A DNA stretch of 64,000 nt from Kaistia granuli DSM 23481 (GCF_000380505.1 NZ_AQYH01000001.1:62001-126000); one strand, 5' to 3'. Numbered from the stretch's first letter, positions 7,740-16,496 are shown. The notes: generated by a model not told the origin, from the letters alone. Numbers and translations are program-made.

Positions 7740-8696
7740 CTACTCCGCCCCGAGCCGGACGTCGACGGGCTGGCCCGGATCGAGCCTCGCGGCCTCGCCC
7801 TCCGGCCGCGCCTCGACGCGATAGACCAGCTTGGCGCGGCTTTCTTTCGAATAGATCACCGGCGGCGTGAATTCGGCTTCGGTGGCGATGCTGGCGACCG
7901 TTGCCGCCAGGCCGGCGGCACAGCTGTCGCAGGCGATGCCGACGCGCTGACCGGGGCGGACGGTCGAGCGGGTCGCCTCCGGCACGAAGAACAGGATTTT
8001 TCGCGCGCCGTCCGGAAGCAGGGAGACGACCGCCTGGCCCGCGGGGACTACTTCGCCCACCTGGTAGAAGACTTCCTCGATCCGGCCGCCGGCGCTGGCG
8101 GACTGGGTCCGACGCGCCAGCTTCGTCTCGGCCGATCGGACAGCGGCCGCGAGCGCCTCGACCTGCTGTTCGGCGGCGGCGATCTGGTCCGGCCGCGCCG
8201 CCAGATTGGCGACAGCGCGGTTTTCCTGCGCCGCCCGGACGCGGGCTGCGGCCGAATCGAGATCCGCCTTTGACTGGTCGAGCGTGGCGATGGCGACGAC
8301 GGCGCGGGTGGAAAGGTCGCGATTGCGATCATAGGTCTTCTGCGCCACGGTCAGCGACGCCTCGGCGTCGGCCAGCTGCGCATCCAGCACGCGGATTTCC
8401 TCGGGTCGCTTGCCGGTCTGGAGATCGGCGAGGCTTGCCTTGCCCTGCTCCAGTTGCGCCCTTGCCTCGGCCAGCGCCGCCTGCTCGTCGCGGTCGTCGA
8501 GCGTGAAGAGCAGGGCACCTGCCGTGACCGGATCGCCGCGCTTGACCGAAAGCCCTGTCAGCCGGCCGCCACTCTCGGCACCGGCCAACACATAGTCGGC
8601 ATCGACATAGCCGTGCAACACCGCCGCGTCGCCACCCTTGCCGCATCCGGCCAGCAGCAACAACGCGACGATCGGAAACGCCCGGCCGGCCGTCAT
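7740..8696 (-). CDS. HlyD/membrane-fusion lipoprotein of the exporter
   Basis: This 318-residue periplasmic adaptor starts MTAGRAFPIVALLLLAGC, a lipoprotein signal with lipobox LAGC and acylated Cys18. The N-terminal biotinyl-lipoyl-like strand (GGRLTGLSVKRGDPVTAG) is followed by a long coiled coil (about 65-190, many DAEASL/AAEQQVEAL heptads) and a beta-barrel end. It bridges the inner-membrane ABC exporter to an outer-membrane channel, which is not encoded here. ATG 8696 is one base past the stop of the regulator gene (TGAcATG), so regulator and adaptor are translationally linked. A longer frame upstream lies inside the regulator gene and is rejected. Confidence 0.88.
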   Translation of the reverse strand: MTAGRAFPIVALLLLAGCGKGGDAAVLHGYVDADYVLAGAESGGRLTGLSVKRGDPVTAGALLFTLDDRDEQAALAEARAQLEQGKASLADLQTGKRPEEIRVLDAQLADAEASLTVAQKTYDRNRDLSTRAVVAIATLDQSKADLDSAAARVRAAQENRAVANLAARPDQIAAAEQQVEALAAAVRSAETKLARRTQSASAGGRIEEVFYQVGEVVPAGQAVVSLLPDGARKILFFVPEATRSTVRPGQRVGIACDSCAAGLAATVASIATEAEFTPPVIYSKESRAKLVYRVEARPEGEAARLDPGQPVDVRLGAE

Positions 8697-8697
8697 G

Positions 8698-9465
8698 TCA
8701 TCCCTCGCGCTGCAGCGTCTCTCCGACCAGATTGTCGATATTGCCGGCAACGATCCGCCGGATCTCCTCGTGGTCCGCTTCGACCAGCGTATCCCGTCCG
8801 AGCTTTTTCACCACCATCGGGCGAGCGACGCAGAAGATGACGAACTGGCCGCTGATCGCGAAGGCGCGCAACGAAGCTTCCTCCGAGCGCGGATCGAGCC
8901 CGAGCAAAATGGCGACCAGGTGCGTAGTCGTGGCCTGGCCCCGCATCATGTAGTCATAGATGACGTCGAAGGCGGAGGACGGTTCCATCTGCTCGCGCAT
9001 GATGAAGCGGCCCCAGAGCTCGGCCTCGGCCTCGCCCAGCATCGAGCTGATATTGGCATCGACGATCTGCTGGAGCAGGCGGCGGGCGGTCGGGCGATCG
9101 ACATCGCCTTCCAGCGCCTTGGCCGCCAGATCGATGCTGCCGCTCATCCGCGACGACATCTGCTCGACAACATATTCGGCGACGGCGCGATGCAGCGCAT
9201 CCTTGCTGCCGAAGTGATAGACGATGGCAGCGAGATTGGCTTCGGCCCGCTTGGCGATGTCACGCGTCGCCGCGCCTTCGAAGCCGTAGCGGCCGAACAC
9301 ATCGAGCGCGGCGAGTAGCAGCTTCTGCCGCGTTTCGGCGCCACGATCCTGGCGGGCGCGACGGTAATGCCGGGATGCGGGCAGTTGCGACGTCTCGACG
9401 GCGATGGCGTCGTCGAAGGAGGCAGCCTCCAGGTTCGGTTGCTCAAGGTTCATTGTGTCCGCCAT
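8698..9465 (-). CDS. TetR family regulator with DUF1956 domain (CecR/YbiH-like)
   Basis: A 255-residue repressor-type protein. After a 40-residue leader, a TetR helix-turn-helix occupies about residues 45-90 (KLLLAALDVFGRYGFEGAATRDIAKRA...). The C-terminal part (ISSMLGEAEAELWGRFIMREQMEPSSAFD) matches the DUF1956 ligand domain of CecR-type regulators. In enterobacteria CecR heads the ybhGFSR exporter operon; here the regulator is likewise first in its operon, followed by adaptor, ATPase and permease. Start is uncertain: ATGs at 9465 and 9453 and a longer one at 9516 share the frame. Autoregulation is inferred from position. Confidence 0.88.
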   Translation of the reverse strand: MADTMNLEQPNLEAASFDDAIAVETSQLPASRHYRRARQDRGAETRQKLLLAALDVFGRYGFEGAATRDIAKRAEANLAAIVYHFGSKDALHRAVAEYVVEQMSSRMSGSIDLAAKALEGDVDRPTARRLLQQIVDANISSMLGEAEAELWGRFIMREQMEPSSAFDVIYDYMMRGQATTTHLVAILLGLDPRSEEASLRAFAISGQFVIFCVARPMVVKKLGRDTLVEADHEEIRRIVAGNIDNLVGETLQREG

Positions 9466-9761
9466 CCTGTCGTCATGCGTTTCACTCCCCGGCCTCCACG
9501 CGGCAAGATTGTTCAAAGTCGCGACGGCGTCAATCGAATGACTGAATTTATGCAGGACTAAAATTCTTCGTAGGGCACTTGCGCTGCGTTCCTTGAATCC
9601 CCAAGCGAATCTGCCTCTTCGGGGTAGGGCTGTCTCGCAGTCGTCGCCCTTCTGGTCGATATGTTGACCTTATGGTGTGTTGAATCAACTATTTAGCGCA
9701 TGCGCTGATGCTTAGCCGGCATACAAAATGCCAGCTGAGCCATCTGTAATGCACTTTCCGG
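9466..9761 (-). promoter_or_regulatory. Upstream region of the regulator-exporter operon
   Basis: No gene is seen in this 296-base gap. It must contain the promoter of the minus-strand regulator-exporter operon. Visible symmetric elements: a 12-bp perfect palindrome AGCGCATGCGCT (9695-9706), an 11-bp dyad GTTGA-A-TCAAC (9679-9689), and a near-dyad GGTCGA / TTGACC (9654-9669). Any could be the TetR operator; none overlaps a clear promoter. Confidence 0.4.
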
Positions 9762-10721
9762 TCATCCGGTGGTGACGATGCCCTGTTCGATCAGCCAGTC
9801 GAGCGAATCGCGCACGGCTTCGAACGAGCTGAAGCGCGGCTGGTAGCCGAGGTGGTGGCGGGCCTTGTCGATCGAGCAGCTGGGGCTATGGGCGATGTGG
9901 TCGTAGGTCTGTTCGACGATCTCCGCGCTGTGCTGCAGCTTCCATTCCTCCCAGGGCAGATAGGCGAGGTTCGCCTCGTGGCCGAACCAGGAGGAGACTG
10001 TCTCCGCATAGCCGCGCAGCGTCACGGCCTGGGGCGAGACGGTATGGAAGGCTTCGCCGACCGCCTGGCTCCAATGGGCGATCGCCTTCATGAACATCTG
10101 CGCCACGTCGTCGGCGTGGACGTGATGCACCGTCTCCAGGCCGAAATTCGGCAGCAGGAGTTGGTCGCCCCGCGCCAGCGCGGAAAAGACCGCCGGGTCG
10201 AAATGGCCGGCGGGATTGAGCGGCGCCCAGCCGCGGCCGACGATATGGCCGGGATGCACGATGGTCACCGGAAAGCCGTTCCGCTGCGCCTCCTGCAGCA
10301 GATAGGCTTCGATTTCCGCCTTCTGCGTCCCATAGTCGCCGAACGGGCGGCGCTTCGCCGTCTCCGTGGTCGGCACGCTGACACTGGGTCCGTGCACCCA
10401 GATCGTGCCGGTATGCAGGAAATGCTGTACGCGCCCCCGGAGCGCGTCGGCGAGCAGCTCCGCGCTTCGCATGGTGAAGCAGATCATGTCGATGACGATG
10501 TCGGGCTTCAGGTCGGCGATCGTCGCGCCGAAGGTTCCCGCCCGGTCCAGGGCTTCGCGATCGATCGTGACCGTCTCGACCTGCTGCCACGCCGCATGCG
10601 GCTGATAGGGCGCGCGGGCGCCGCGGGTCACGTTCACCACCTCGAAACCGGCCTCGACTAGCCTCGGCACCAGATAGGTACCGACATGGCCGCTGCCTCC
10701 GATCACCACCACGCGCGTCAT
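9762..10721 (-). CDS. NAD(P)-dependent epimerase/dehydratase (extended SDR)
   Basis: The 319-residue cytoplasmic protein has the nucleotide loop GGSGHVG at residues 9-15 and an active-site YGTQK (Y-x3-K), the extended SDR signature. A middle block (HFLHTGTIWVHGP) supplies the usual Thr/Ser. The C-terminal region resembles sugar-nucleotide epimerase-like proteins, but the substrate is not identifiable. Two ATGs compete (10727 and 10721); 10721 leaves 8 bases to the GGGGGA site and is preferred. It is divergent from the nitronate monooxygenase-like gene with about 155 bases between them. Confidence 0.8.
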   Translation of the reverse strand: MTRVVVIGGSGHVGTYLVPRLVEAGFEVVNVTRGARAPYQPHAAWQQVETVTIDREALDRAGTFGATIADLKPDIVIDMICFTMRSAELLADALRGRVQHFLHTGTIWVHGPSVSVPTTETAKRRPFGDYGTQKAEIEAYLLQEAQRNGFPVTIVHPGHIVGRGWAPLNPAGHFDPAVFSALARGDQLLLPNFGLETVHHVHADDVAQMFMKAIAHWSQAVGEAFHTVSPQAVTLRGYAETVSSWFGHEANLAYLPWEEWKLQHSAEIVEQTYDHIAHSPSCSIDKARHHLGYQPRFSSFEAVRDSLDWLIEQGIVTTG

Positions 10722-10878
10722 CGTCATTTCCCCCGAATTGCTTTGCGCCGATGTTAGCGCAAGCGCCCGGCCAAACCAGAGTAGCGGTGGATTTCGAGTG
10801 ACCTTCGAGCATGTTTCTGGTCCGCGACCCGATGCTATGCTTCCTTGTTGGCACCGCGGGCTCTGGAGAGAACACGTC

Positions 10879-11949
10879 ATGACGAACTGGCCGGATCGCC
10901 GCATCCTCGATCTGTTCGGGATCCTGCATCCCATTCTGCTGGCGCCGATGGCCGGCTTCGGAACGCCGGCGCTGGCGATCACGGTGGCCGAAGCCGGCGG
11001 CCTCGCCGCGCTGGCCTCGGCCACGATCACGCCGGAGCAGGCGGGACAGGACCTCGCCAGCTTTCGCGCGGCGACGAAAAAACCGGTCAATCTCAACTTC
11101 TTCTGCCACCAGCCGCCGGTCGCCGATCCCGCCCGCGAGGCGGCCTGGCGGGCGCGGCTCGCGCCCTATTATCGGGAGCTCGGCCTCGATCCGGCGATGC
11201 CGGTCGCCCCGTCGAACCGCGAGCCGTTCAACGACGCGTTCTGCGCGGTGGTGGAGGCGCATCGTCCGGAGATCGTCAGCTTCCATTTCGGCCTGCCGGA
11301 ACGGCGGCTGCTCGACCGTGTCAAGGCGACCGGCGCCAGGGTGATCGCCTCGGCCACGACGGTGCCGGAAGCGCGCCGGCTGGAGGGGGAGGGGTGCGAT
11401 GCGATCATCGCCCAGGGGGCGGAGGCGGGCGGCCATCGCGGCATGTTCCTGACCTCGGACATCTCCGGCCAGATCGGTACTTTCGCGCTGGTGCCGCAGG
11501 TGGTGGACGCCGTCGGTCTGCCGGTGATCGCGGCGGGCGGGATCGCCGATGCGCGCGGCGTCGTCGCCGCCCTGGCACTCGGCGCCTCGGCCGTGCAGAT
11601 CGGCACCGCCTTCCTGCTGTCGCCCGAGGCCAGGATTGCACCGCAGCATCGCCGCGCACTCGAGACCGCCGAGGCCGACGAGACGGCGATCACCAATGTC
11701 TTTACCGGCCGTCCGGCGCGGGGCGTCGTCAACCGGCTGATGCGCGAACTCGGACGGTTTTCCTCGGATGCCCCGCAATTCCCGCTGGCCGGCGGCGCTC
11801 TGGCGCCGCTGCGGGCCGAGACCGAACCGGTTGGATCGCGCGATTTCATGCCGCTCTGGTCAGGACAGGCGGCGCGGCTCGCCCGCCCCATGCCGGCGGG
11901 GGAACTGGTGCGAAAACTGGCGGCCGAGGCCCTAGCGAAGCTGGGGTGA
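10879..11949 (+). CDS. Nitronate monooxygenase (2-nitropropane dioxygenase family)
   Basis: The 356-residue TIM-barrel flavoprotein matches the class I nitronate monooxygenase / FabK-like family. Visible blocks are PILLAPMAGFGTPALA at the N-terminus, VSFHFGLP, the QGAEAGGHRG motif containing the putative catalytic His, and the FMN phosphate loop AAGGIADARGVVAALALGASAVQIGTAFL. It would oxidise alkyl nitronates such as propionate-3-nitronate, a plant toxin, to detoxify them; FabK-type enoyl reductase is the main alternative, but no fatty-acid genes are nearby. Start ATG 10879 follows GGAGAG (10865-10870); a longer frame begins in a region without a ribosome site. Confidence 0.87.
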   Translation: MTNWPDRRILDLFGILHPILLAPMAGFGTPALAITVAEAGGLAALASATITPEQAGQDLASFRAATKKPVNLNFFCHQPPVADPAREAAWRARLAPYYRELGLDPAMPVAPSNREPFNDAFCAVVEAHRPEIVSFHFGLPERRLLDRVKATGARVIASATTVPEARRLEGEGCDAIIAQGAEAGGHRGMFLTSDISGQIGTFALVPQVVDAVGLPVIAAGGIADARGVVAALALGASAVQIGTAFLLSPEARIAPQHRRALETAEADETAITNVFTGRPARGVVNRLMRELGRFSSDAPQFPLAGGALAPLRAETEPVGSRDFMPLWSGQAARLARPMPAGELVRKLAAEALAKLG

Positions 11950-12168
11950 GGCGGGAGAACTCTCACGCTTACCTGAGGGAGAGCTTGGGGACACAGCTCC
12001 CTCATGGCCGACATGCGAAGGGCCTGATCCAACAAAAGCGCCTGTCGCAACCTCGCCGTCGTCGCCGAGGAGGCGAGGGCCACGCCGCGCGACAAGCCCG
12101 ACGAGGAACCTCTTCCCGAGCCCGTGGAGGCGGTCTTGACCCTGCCTCAGAGGGGAGGGGCCCAGACC
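11950..12168. other. Convergent intergenic region with hairpin
   Basis: This 219-base gap lies between two convergent genes. An 8-bp dyad TGAGGGAG (11974-11981) and CTCCCTCA (11997-12004) could form a hairpin just after the nitronate monooxygenase stop, without a U-tract. Nothing else recognisable is seen. Confidence 0.35.
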
Positions 12169-12951
12169 TCAGTGCTCGTTGGCGCCGAGCGCGCGCTCCA
12201 GTTCTTCGTCCGACATGCCGGTGATGATGCGTTCGACATCCTCGACGCTGGACTGCTTCGGATTGATGTCGTCGGCGACGACACGGCCGCCGCGCATGAC
12301 CACGATCCGGTCCACGACCTGGAACACGTGATGGATGTTATGCGCGATGAAGATGCAGGAATGTCCGGATTTGCGCGCATTGCGCACGAAGCGGAGCACG
12401 CCTTGGGTCTCGGCGACGCCGAGATTGTTGGTCGGCTCGTCGAGGATGATCAGGTCGCTCTCGAAATACATGGCTCGCGCGATCGCCACCGCCTGCCGCT
12501 CGCCGCCGGACAGCGAGCCGACCGGAGTCGAGGGCGGGATGTTCTTGCTGATGCCGACGCGTTTCAGCAGATCGCGGGTTACCGCATCCATTGCCGCATG
12601 ATCGAGCCGGTTCAGGAAGCGCGGGCCTTTGACCGGCTCGCGCCCGAGGAACAGGTTGCGGGCGATCGACAGCTGCGTGACCAGCGCCGAGTCCTGGTAG
12701 ATCGTCTCGATGCCGTTGGCGATGGCGTCCGTCGTCGAGCGGATGCTCACCTTCTGGCCGCGGACATAGATGTCGCCGCTGGTCGACGGAACGGCGCCGG
12801 ACAGCACCTTGATCAGCGTCGACTTGCCGGCGCCATTGTCGCCGAGCAGGCCGACGATCTCGTTCTCCTGGACGGTGAAGTCGACGTCCTTGAGCGCCTG
12901 GATCCTGCCATAGGCCTTGGAAACGCGCTCCATGCGGATGAGGTCGGTCAT
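12169..12951 (-). CDS. Sugar ABC transporter ATP-binding protein (FrcA/RbsA-like, single domain)
   Basis: The 260-residue ATPase carries Walker A GDNGAGKSTLIKVL, signature LSGGERQAVAIARAM and Walker B LIILDEPTNNLG. It has one nucleotide-binding domain rather than the tandem pair of RbsA/AraG/XylG, which is the arrangement of the rhizobial fructose FrcA type. It powers import of a monosaccharide through the permease encoded 3 bases upstream. It is last gene of a minus-strand operon (binding protein, permease, ATPase). Specificity within the fructose/ribose/xylose group cannot be settled by eye. Confidence 0.92.
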   Translation of the reverse strand: MTDLIRMERVSKAYGRIQALKDVDFTVQENEIVGLLGDNGAGKSTLIKVLSGAVPSTSGDIYVRGQKVSIRSTTDAIANGIETIYQDSALVTQLSIARNLFLGREPVKGPRFLNRLDHAAMDAVTRDLLKRVGISKNIPPSTPVGSLSGGERQAVAIARAMYFESDLIILDEPTNNLGVAETQGVLRFVRNARKSGHSCIFIAHNIHHVFQVVDRIVVMRGGRVVADDINPKQSSVEDVERIITGMSDEELERALGANEH

Positions 12952-12954
12952 GGA

Positions 12955-14019
12955 TCAGGTTCCTGCGTGGTGGCGGCGCTCGAGGATGGAGTGCAGCGTC
13001 ATCATGCCGAGGATGATCGCACCGATGAAGATGTTGTAAGCGAGGCCGGGCACGCCGATCAGGACGATGCCGTTGCGCATGACGCGCAGGATGAACACGC
13101 CGAGCACGGTGCCGATGATGGTGCCGCGACCGCCCATAAGCGCCGTGCCGCCGATCACCACCATGGCGATGACCTCCAGCTCATAGCCGGCGCCGCTGTT
13201 CGGATTGGCGGCGGAGGTGCGGATCGAGCTGATCACGCCGGCGAAGGACGCCATCGTCGCCGACAGCATGAACAGCGCCACCTTGGTACGGTTGACGTTG
13301 ACGCCGCGCGCCCGCGCCGCGCCGGGATTACCACCGGTCGCCTGAATCCAGTTGCCGGCCTTGGTCTGTGTCAGCACGTAGCCGAGCACCAGTGCCACGC
13401 CGATGAACCAGAACAGCGACATGTAGATGCGGAAGGGTCCGACATAGAAATCGCCGACAAGCGCCTGGGCGAGCCAATGCTGGCCGGCGCTCCAGGTCCG
13501 CTGCGGGAAGCCATCGGAGATGAACAGCGCGACGCCGCGCACCACCAGCAGCATGCCGAGCGTGACGAGGAAGGAGGAGATCTTGATCCGCGTCACGAAC
13601 AGGCCGTTGGCGAGCCCGATCAGCGCCGCCACGACGAGCGCGATCACGAAGGCGACCTCGAGGGACGTGATGCCGGAATTGAACAGGGTCCACATCAGCA
13701 CCGGCGCAAAGCCGAAGACCGAGCCGACGGACAGGTCGAATTCGCCTGCCGTCATCAGCAGCGTCATGGCGAGCGCGATCAGGCCCAGTTCGACGGTGAA
13801 GGACAGCGTGTTGGAGATGTTGAGCGCCGAGAGAAAGTCCGGGTTGATCGACCAGAAGACCACGATTTCCGCGACCAGCAGGACGAGGGGACCGAACTCG
13901 GGCTTCGCGACGAAGCGCTGAATGAGCGAGCGTTGTTCCACGAGCAGACCGAAATGGCATGAGGACAGGCAGGCCGGCGCCGCGCGCATGGGCGGTCTCG
14001 CCGTCGATGGGTCGGACAT
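12955..14019 (-). CDS. Sugar ABC transporter permease (FrcC/RbsC-like)
   Basis: The inner-membrane permease has about ten hydrophobic segments and the family marks TAGEFDLSVGSVFGF near residue 90 and the conserved loop GGNPGAARARGVNV; the usual length is 320-350 residues. The start is uncertain. ATG 14019 (354 residues) lies within an intercistronic hairpin and gives an unusual cysteine-containing leader. ATG 13989 and GTG 13941 are alternatives, and the family alignment would begin near EQRSLIQRFVAKPEFGP, favouring a start near 13941. It forms the channel for the periplasmic sugar-binding protein encoded just upstream. Confidence 0.9.
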   Translation of the reverse strand: MSDPSTARPPMRAAPACLSSCHFGLLVEQRSLIQRFVAKPEFGPLVLLVAEIVVFWSINPDFLSALNISNTLSFTVELGLIALAMTLLMTAGEFDLSVGSVFGFAPVLMWTLFNSGITSLEVAFVIALVVAALIGLANGLFVTRIKISSFLVTLGMLLVVRGVALFISDGFPQRTWSAGQHWLAQALVGDFYVGPFRIYMSLFWFIGVALVLGYVLTQTKAGNWIQATGGNPGAARARGVNVNRTKVALFMLSATMASFAGVISSIRTSAANPNSGAGYELEVIAMVVIGGTALMGGRGTIIGTVLGVFILRVMRNGIVLIGVPGLAYNIFIGAIILGMMTLHSILERRHHAGT

Positions 14020-14043
14020 CCGCGGCCAGGGCCGCGGATGTCC
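14014..14043 (-). promoter_or_regulatory. Hairpin between sugar-binding protein gene and permease gene
   Basis: Perfect 14-bp arms (14014-14027 and 14030-14043) around a 2-base centre, effectively a 13-bp stem with a 4-nt loop. It begins 12 bases after the binding-protein stop. No U-tract follows on the minus strand, so it looks like an mRNA processing/stability element allowing more binding protein than permease. It overlaps the first possible permease start codon. Confidence 0.7.
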
Positions 14044-14055
14044 GCTCGGAAGGGC

Positions 14056-14988
14056 CTACTTGCCCGAGAGAATGTCGTCGTAGAGCTGGGCGGTGTCCTT
14101 CTCGTACAGGGCACCCGTGATGACGTTGAAGCCCGGCGGGATACCGCTCGCCGCCATGTTGGCCAGCGAAAGGGCGACATAGCTGGTCGCCTGCGGGTCC
14201 TGCCACTGGCCGGCATTGACGTAGCCGGTCAGGACTTCCTGGGTGGTGTCGAGCGAATTGCCCCAGCCGACGACCGGGATTTCACCCGGCTTGACGCCGA
14301 CCTGGTCGAACACGCGCTTGATCGAGCCGGTGACGAGGTCGCCGAGACCGATGATCGCCGTGACCTTGGCGCGGTTGGCAGTGAGGTAGTCGACCATGCG
14401 GGTGATGACCTCGGCCTGGTCGAGCGTCGCCTCGGTCACCTCGTAGTTGATGCCGAGCGGCCCGAACACGCTCTTGATGCCTTCCTCTTCCTGCACCCCA
14501 TAGGTGGCGCCCGGGATCTCGACCGGCATCCAGACGAAGTCGCCCTTCTTCACAAGGCCCTTGTCGACCAGGTACTGCGCCCAGGCGCGGCCGAACACGA
14601 CGTTGTCGCCGCCGACATAGGCGTCGAAGCTGGCCGACGGATCGGGCGTGTTGAAGTTGATGATCGGGATCTTCGCCGCATTGGCTTCCTTCGCCACCTC
14701 GACGAGGCTGCCCGGGTCGGGGCTGGTCGTCACGATGCCATCCGCCTTGGCCGCGATCGCCGCGCGCACAGCTTCCTGGTGCGAGGCGACATTGCCCTGG
14801 TGGAAGGAGGTGTTGACCGTGTTGCCGGTATCCTTCGCCCATTGCTGCGCGCCGGCGAGGAAGTAGGTCCAGACCGGATCGGCCGACGTGCCGTGCGAGA
14901 TCCAGTAGAACGTCTTGGCCTGTGCCACCGCGGGAATTGCTAGCGCTAGCATTGCGCCTGACAGAAGTATCGCAAGCTTCTTGAACAT
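14056..14988 (-). CDS. Sugar ABC transporter periplasmic binding protein (RbsB/FrcB-like)
   Basis: The 310-residue protein begins MFKKLAILLSGAMLALAIPAVAQA, a clear Sec signal peptide cut after AQA. The mature part is a type I periplasmic-binding fold of the ribose/galactose class (HQGNVASHQEAVRAAIAAKADGIVTTSPDP, GLGDLVTGSIKRVFDQVGVKPGEIPVVGWGN). It delivers a sugar to the permease/ATPase encoded downstream. Start ATG 14988 is preceded by GGGAGGA; the longer frame has no ribosome site. It is first gene of the operon and is separated from the permease by a strong hairpin. The exact sugar is unknown. Confidence 0.92.
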   Translation of the reverse strand: MFKKLAILLSGAMLALAIPAVAQAKTFYWISHGTSADPVWTYFLAGAQQWAKDTGNTVNTSFHQGNVASHQEAVRAAIAAKADGIVTTSPDPGSLVEVAKEANAAKIPIINFNTPDPSASFDAYVGGDNVVFGRAWAQYLVDKGLVKKGDFVWMPVEIPGATYGVQEEEGIKSVFGPLGINYEVTEATLDQAEVITRMVDYLTANRAKVTAIIGLGDLVTGSIKRVFDQVGVKPGEIPVVGWGNSLDTTQEVLTGYVNAGQWQDPQATSYVALSLANMAASGIPPGFNVITGALYEKDTAQLYDDILSGK

Positions 14989-15218
14989 GAGTCCTCCCAA
15001 TGGATCTTGTCGCCCCATGACCACGGCTATCCTGCCGTTCCGCCGCCTGTGAGCGGCGCGCAGGTCGCCCGGTCGGAGGTGTCTTCCGATCCGTCGCGGC
15101 TGCGGTCCGACCGGAGAGTGGCACAACCGGCCGCCGTGCTCAACTGGAACTGCGACAGATGGTCGCCGGTAGGACGCAAGGGAAGCGTCCAGAAAGGTCT
15201 TCGGGACGCGGCGTCATG
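14989..15218 (-). promoter_or_regulatory. Upstream region of the sugar ABC operon
   Basis: This 230-base gap should hold the promoter of the sugar importer and the end of the polyamine oxidase transcript. A 6-bp dyad GGACGC / GCGTCC (15172-15177, 15185-15190) lies about 30 bases after the oxidase stop and could form a weak hairpin. No clear -35/-10 pair was found. Confidence 0.3.
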
Positions 15219-16496
15219 TCAAAGCCGGTCGCGGAGCGCGTACCAGCTCATGCCGGCGACCAGCGCCGGCCAGCGCAACAGCTTGCCGCCCGGGAAGCGC
15301 GGGCAGGGCAGGGCGGCGAAGGCGTCGAGCTTCGCCGGGTCGCCGAGGATCGCGTCGGCGATGATCTTGCCGCCGAACGGCGCCAGCGCCACGCCCTGAC
15401 CGGAATAGCCCGACGCCGCATAGACGCCGCTGCGGACTTTGCGCAGGAAGGGCAGCCGGTTGACCGTGACGGCCAGCGTGCCGCCCCAGGCATGGTCGAT
15501 GCGGGCCTTGTCGAGCGCCGGATAGATCTTGACGAGATGGCGCCGCACGAAGGCGGCGACATCGGCCGGGTCCGAGCGCGTATAGGTCTCGCCGCCGCCG
15601 AACAGGATACGGCCGTCCGGGGTGGGGCGCCAGTAATAGACGACGAAGCGCGAATCCGAGACCGCCTCGCCGCCGGGGATCAGGCCACCCGGGCCGCCGG
15701 CGCCGATCGGCTCCGTCGTCAGGATGAAGTTCTTGATCGGCATGGCGCGGGTCTCGGTCTCCTGGTCGATGCCGTCGAGCAGGCCGTTGCCGGCCAGAAT
15801 GACGATCTCGGCCTTGATCCGTCCGCGCAGCGTCTCGATCACAGGCGACTCGCCGTCGACGAGCTTCTTCGCCGCCGTCTGCTCATGGATGCGGGCGCCG
15901 GCTTTCGCCGCGGCCTTTGCCAGCCCTTGCGCGAATTTCAGCGGGTGCAGGTGGCCGGCCGTGCGGTCGAGCCGTCCGCCGAAATAGGCGTCGGAACCGA
16001 TCATCGGCGCCAGCCGCCGGCGGTCGATCCATTCCGCTGGCGCGTATCCGTAGTCACGGTTCAGCTTGTCGACATAGTGCCGTTCCTCGTCGACGAGGCG
16101 CGCCTTGTGCACCGCCTCGATCAGGCCCGGCCGCCATTCGGCATCGATGCCGTGCTTCTCGGTCAGCTGGTGGACCAGCGTCTTCGCTTCCTCGGCTAGC
16201 TGCCAGAGATCGTGCGCGGCGGGCTTGCCGAGCCGCCGCTCCAGCCAGTCCTGGTCGCGGCGCTGGCCGGAATGCAACTGGCCACCATTGCGGCCCGACG
16301 CGCCCCAGCCGACCTTTTCCGCCTCGATCAACACGACGTCGATGCCCGCCTCGGCGAGATGCAAGGCCGCCGACAGCCCGGTATAGCCGCCGCCGATGAT
16401 GGCGACATCGGCGCGCGTGTCGCCGTCGAGCGGCGCGAAGGCGAGCGCCTTGTCCGCCGTCTCGGCATACCAGGACGGGGCGTGGGGGTGGTTCAT
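15219..16496 (-). CDS. puuB: FAD-dependent gamma-glutamylputrescine oxidase
   Basis: The 425-residue DAO-family flavoprotein has the FAD loop DVAIIGGGYTGLSAALHLAEA from about residue 28. The flanking sequences HAPSWYAETAD at the N-terminus and WGGTLAVTVNRLPFLRKV and GYSGQGVALAPFGGKIIAD near the C-terminus are typical of PuuB-like oxidases. It would oxidise gamma-glutamylputrescine, made by the synthetase two genes upstream, to the aminoaldehyde, releasing ammonia and H2O2. The aldehyde dehydrogenase and hydrolase steps (PuuC, PuuD) are not in this window. It is last gene of the minus-strand polyamine operon. Confidence 0.85.
   Translation of the reverse strand: MNHPHAPSWYAETADKALAFAPLDGDTRADVAIIGGGYTGLSAALHLAEAGIDVVLIEAEKVGWGASGRNGGQLHSGQRRDQDWLERRLGKPAAHDLWQLAEEAKTLVHQLTEKHGIDAEWRPGLIEAVHKARLVDEERHYVDKLNRDYGYAPAEWIDRRRLAPMIGSDAYFGGRLDRTAGHLHPLKFAQGLAKAAAKAGARIHEQTAAKKLVDGESPVIETLRGRIKAEIVILAGNGLLDGIDQETETRAMPIKNFILTTEPIGAGGPGGLIPGGEAVSDSRFVVYYWRPTPDGRILFGGGETYTRSDPADVAAFVRRHLVKIYPALDKARIDHAWGGTLAVTVNRLPFLRKVRSGVYAASGYSGQGVALAPFGGKIIADAILGDPAKLDAFAALPCPRFPGGKLLRWPALVAGMSWYALRDRL

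Noticed and set aside
8697-8750. Longer start for the HlyD lipoprotein
   Set aside because: It would place residues ahead of an ideal lipoprotein signal and overlap the regulator's end; ATG 8696 coincides with the signal start.
10722-11096. Longer start for the epimerase gene
   Set aside because: The extension overlaps the divergent nitronate monooxygenase gene, lacks the family sequence, and the Rossmann loop begins right after ATG 10721.
12124-13962. A 612-codon plus-strand frame opposite the sugar ATPase and permease
   Set aside because: Antisense shadow of two family-typical transporter genes.
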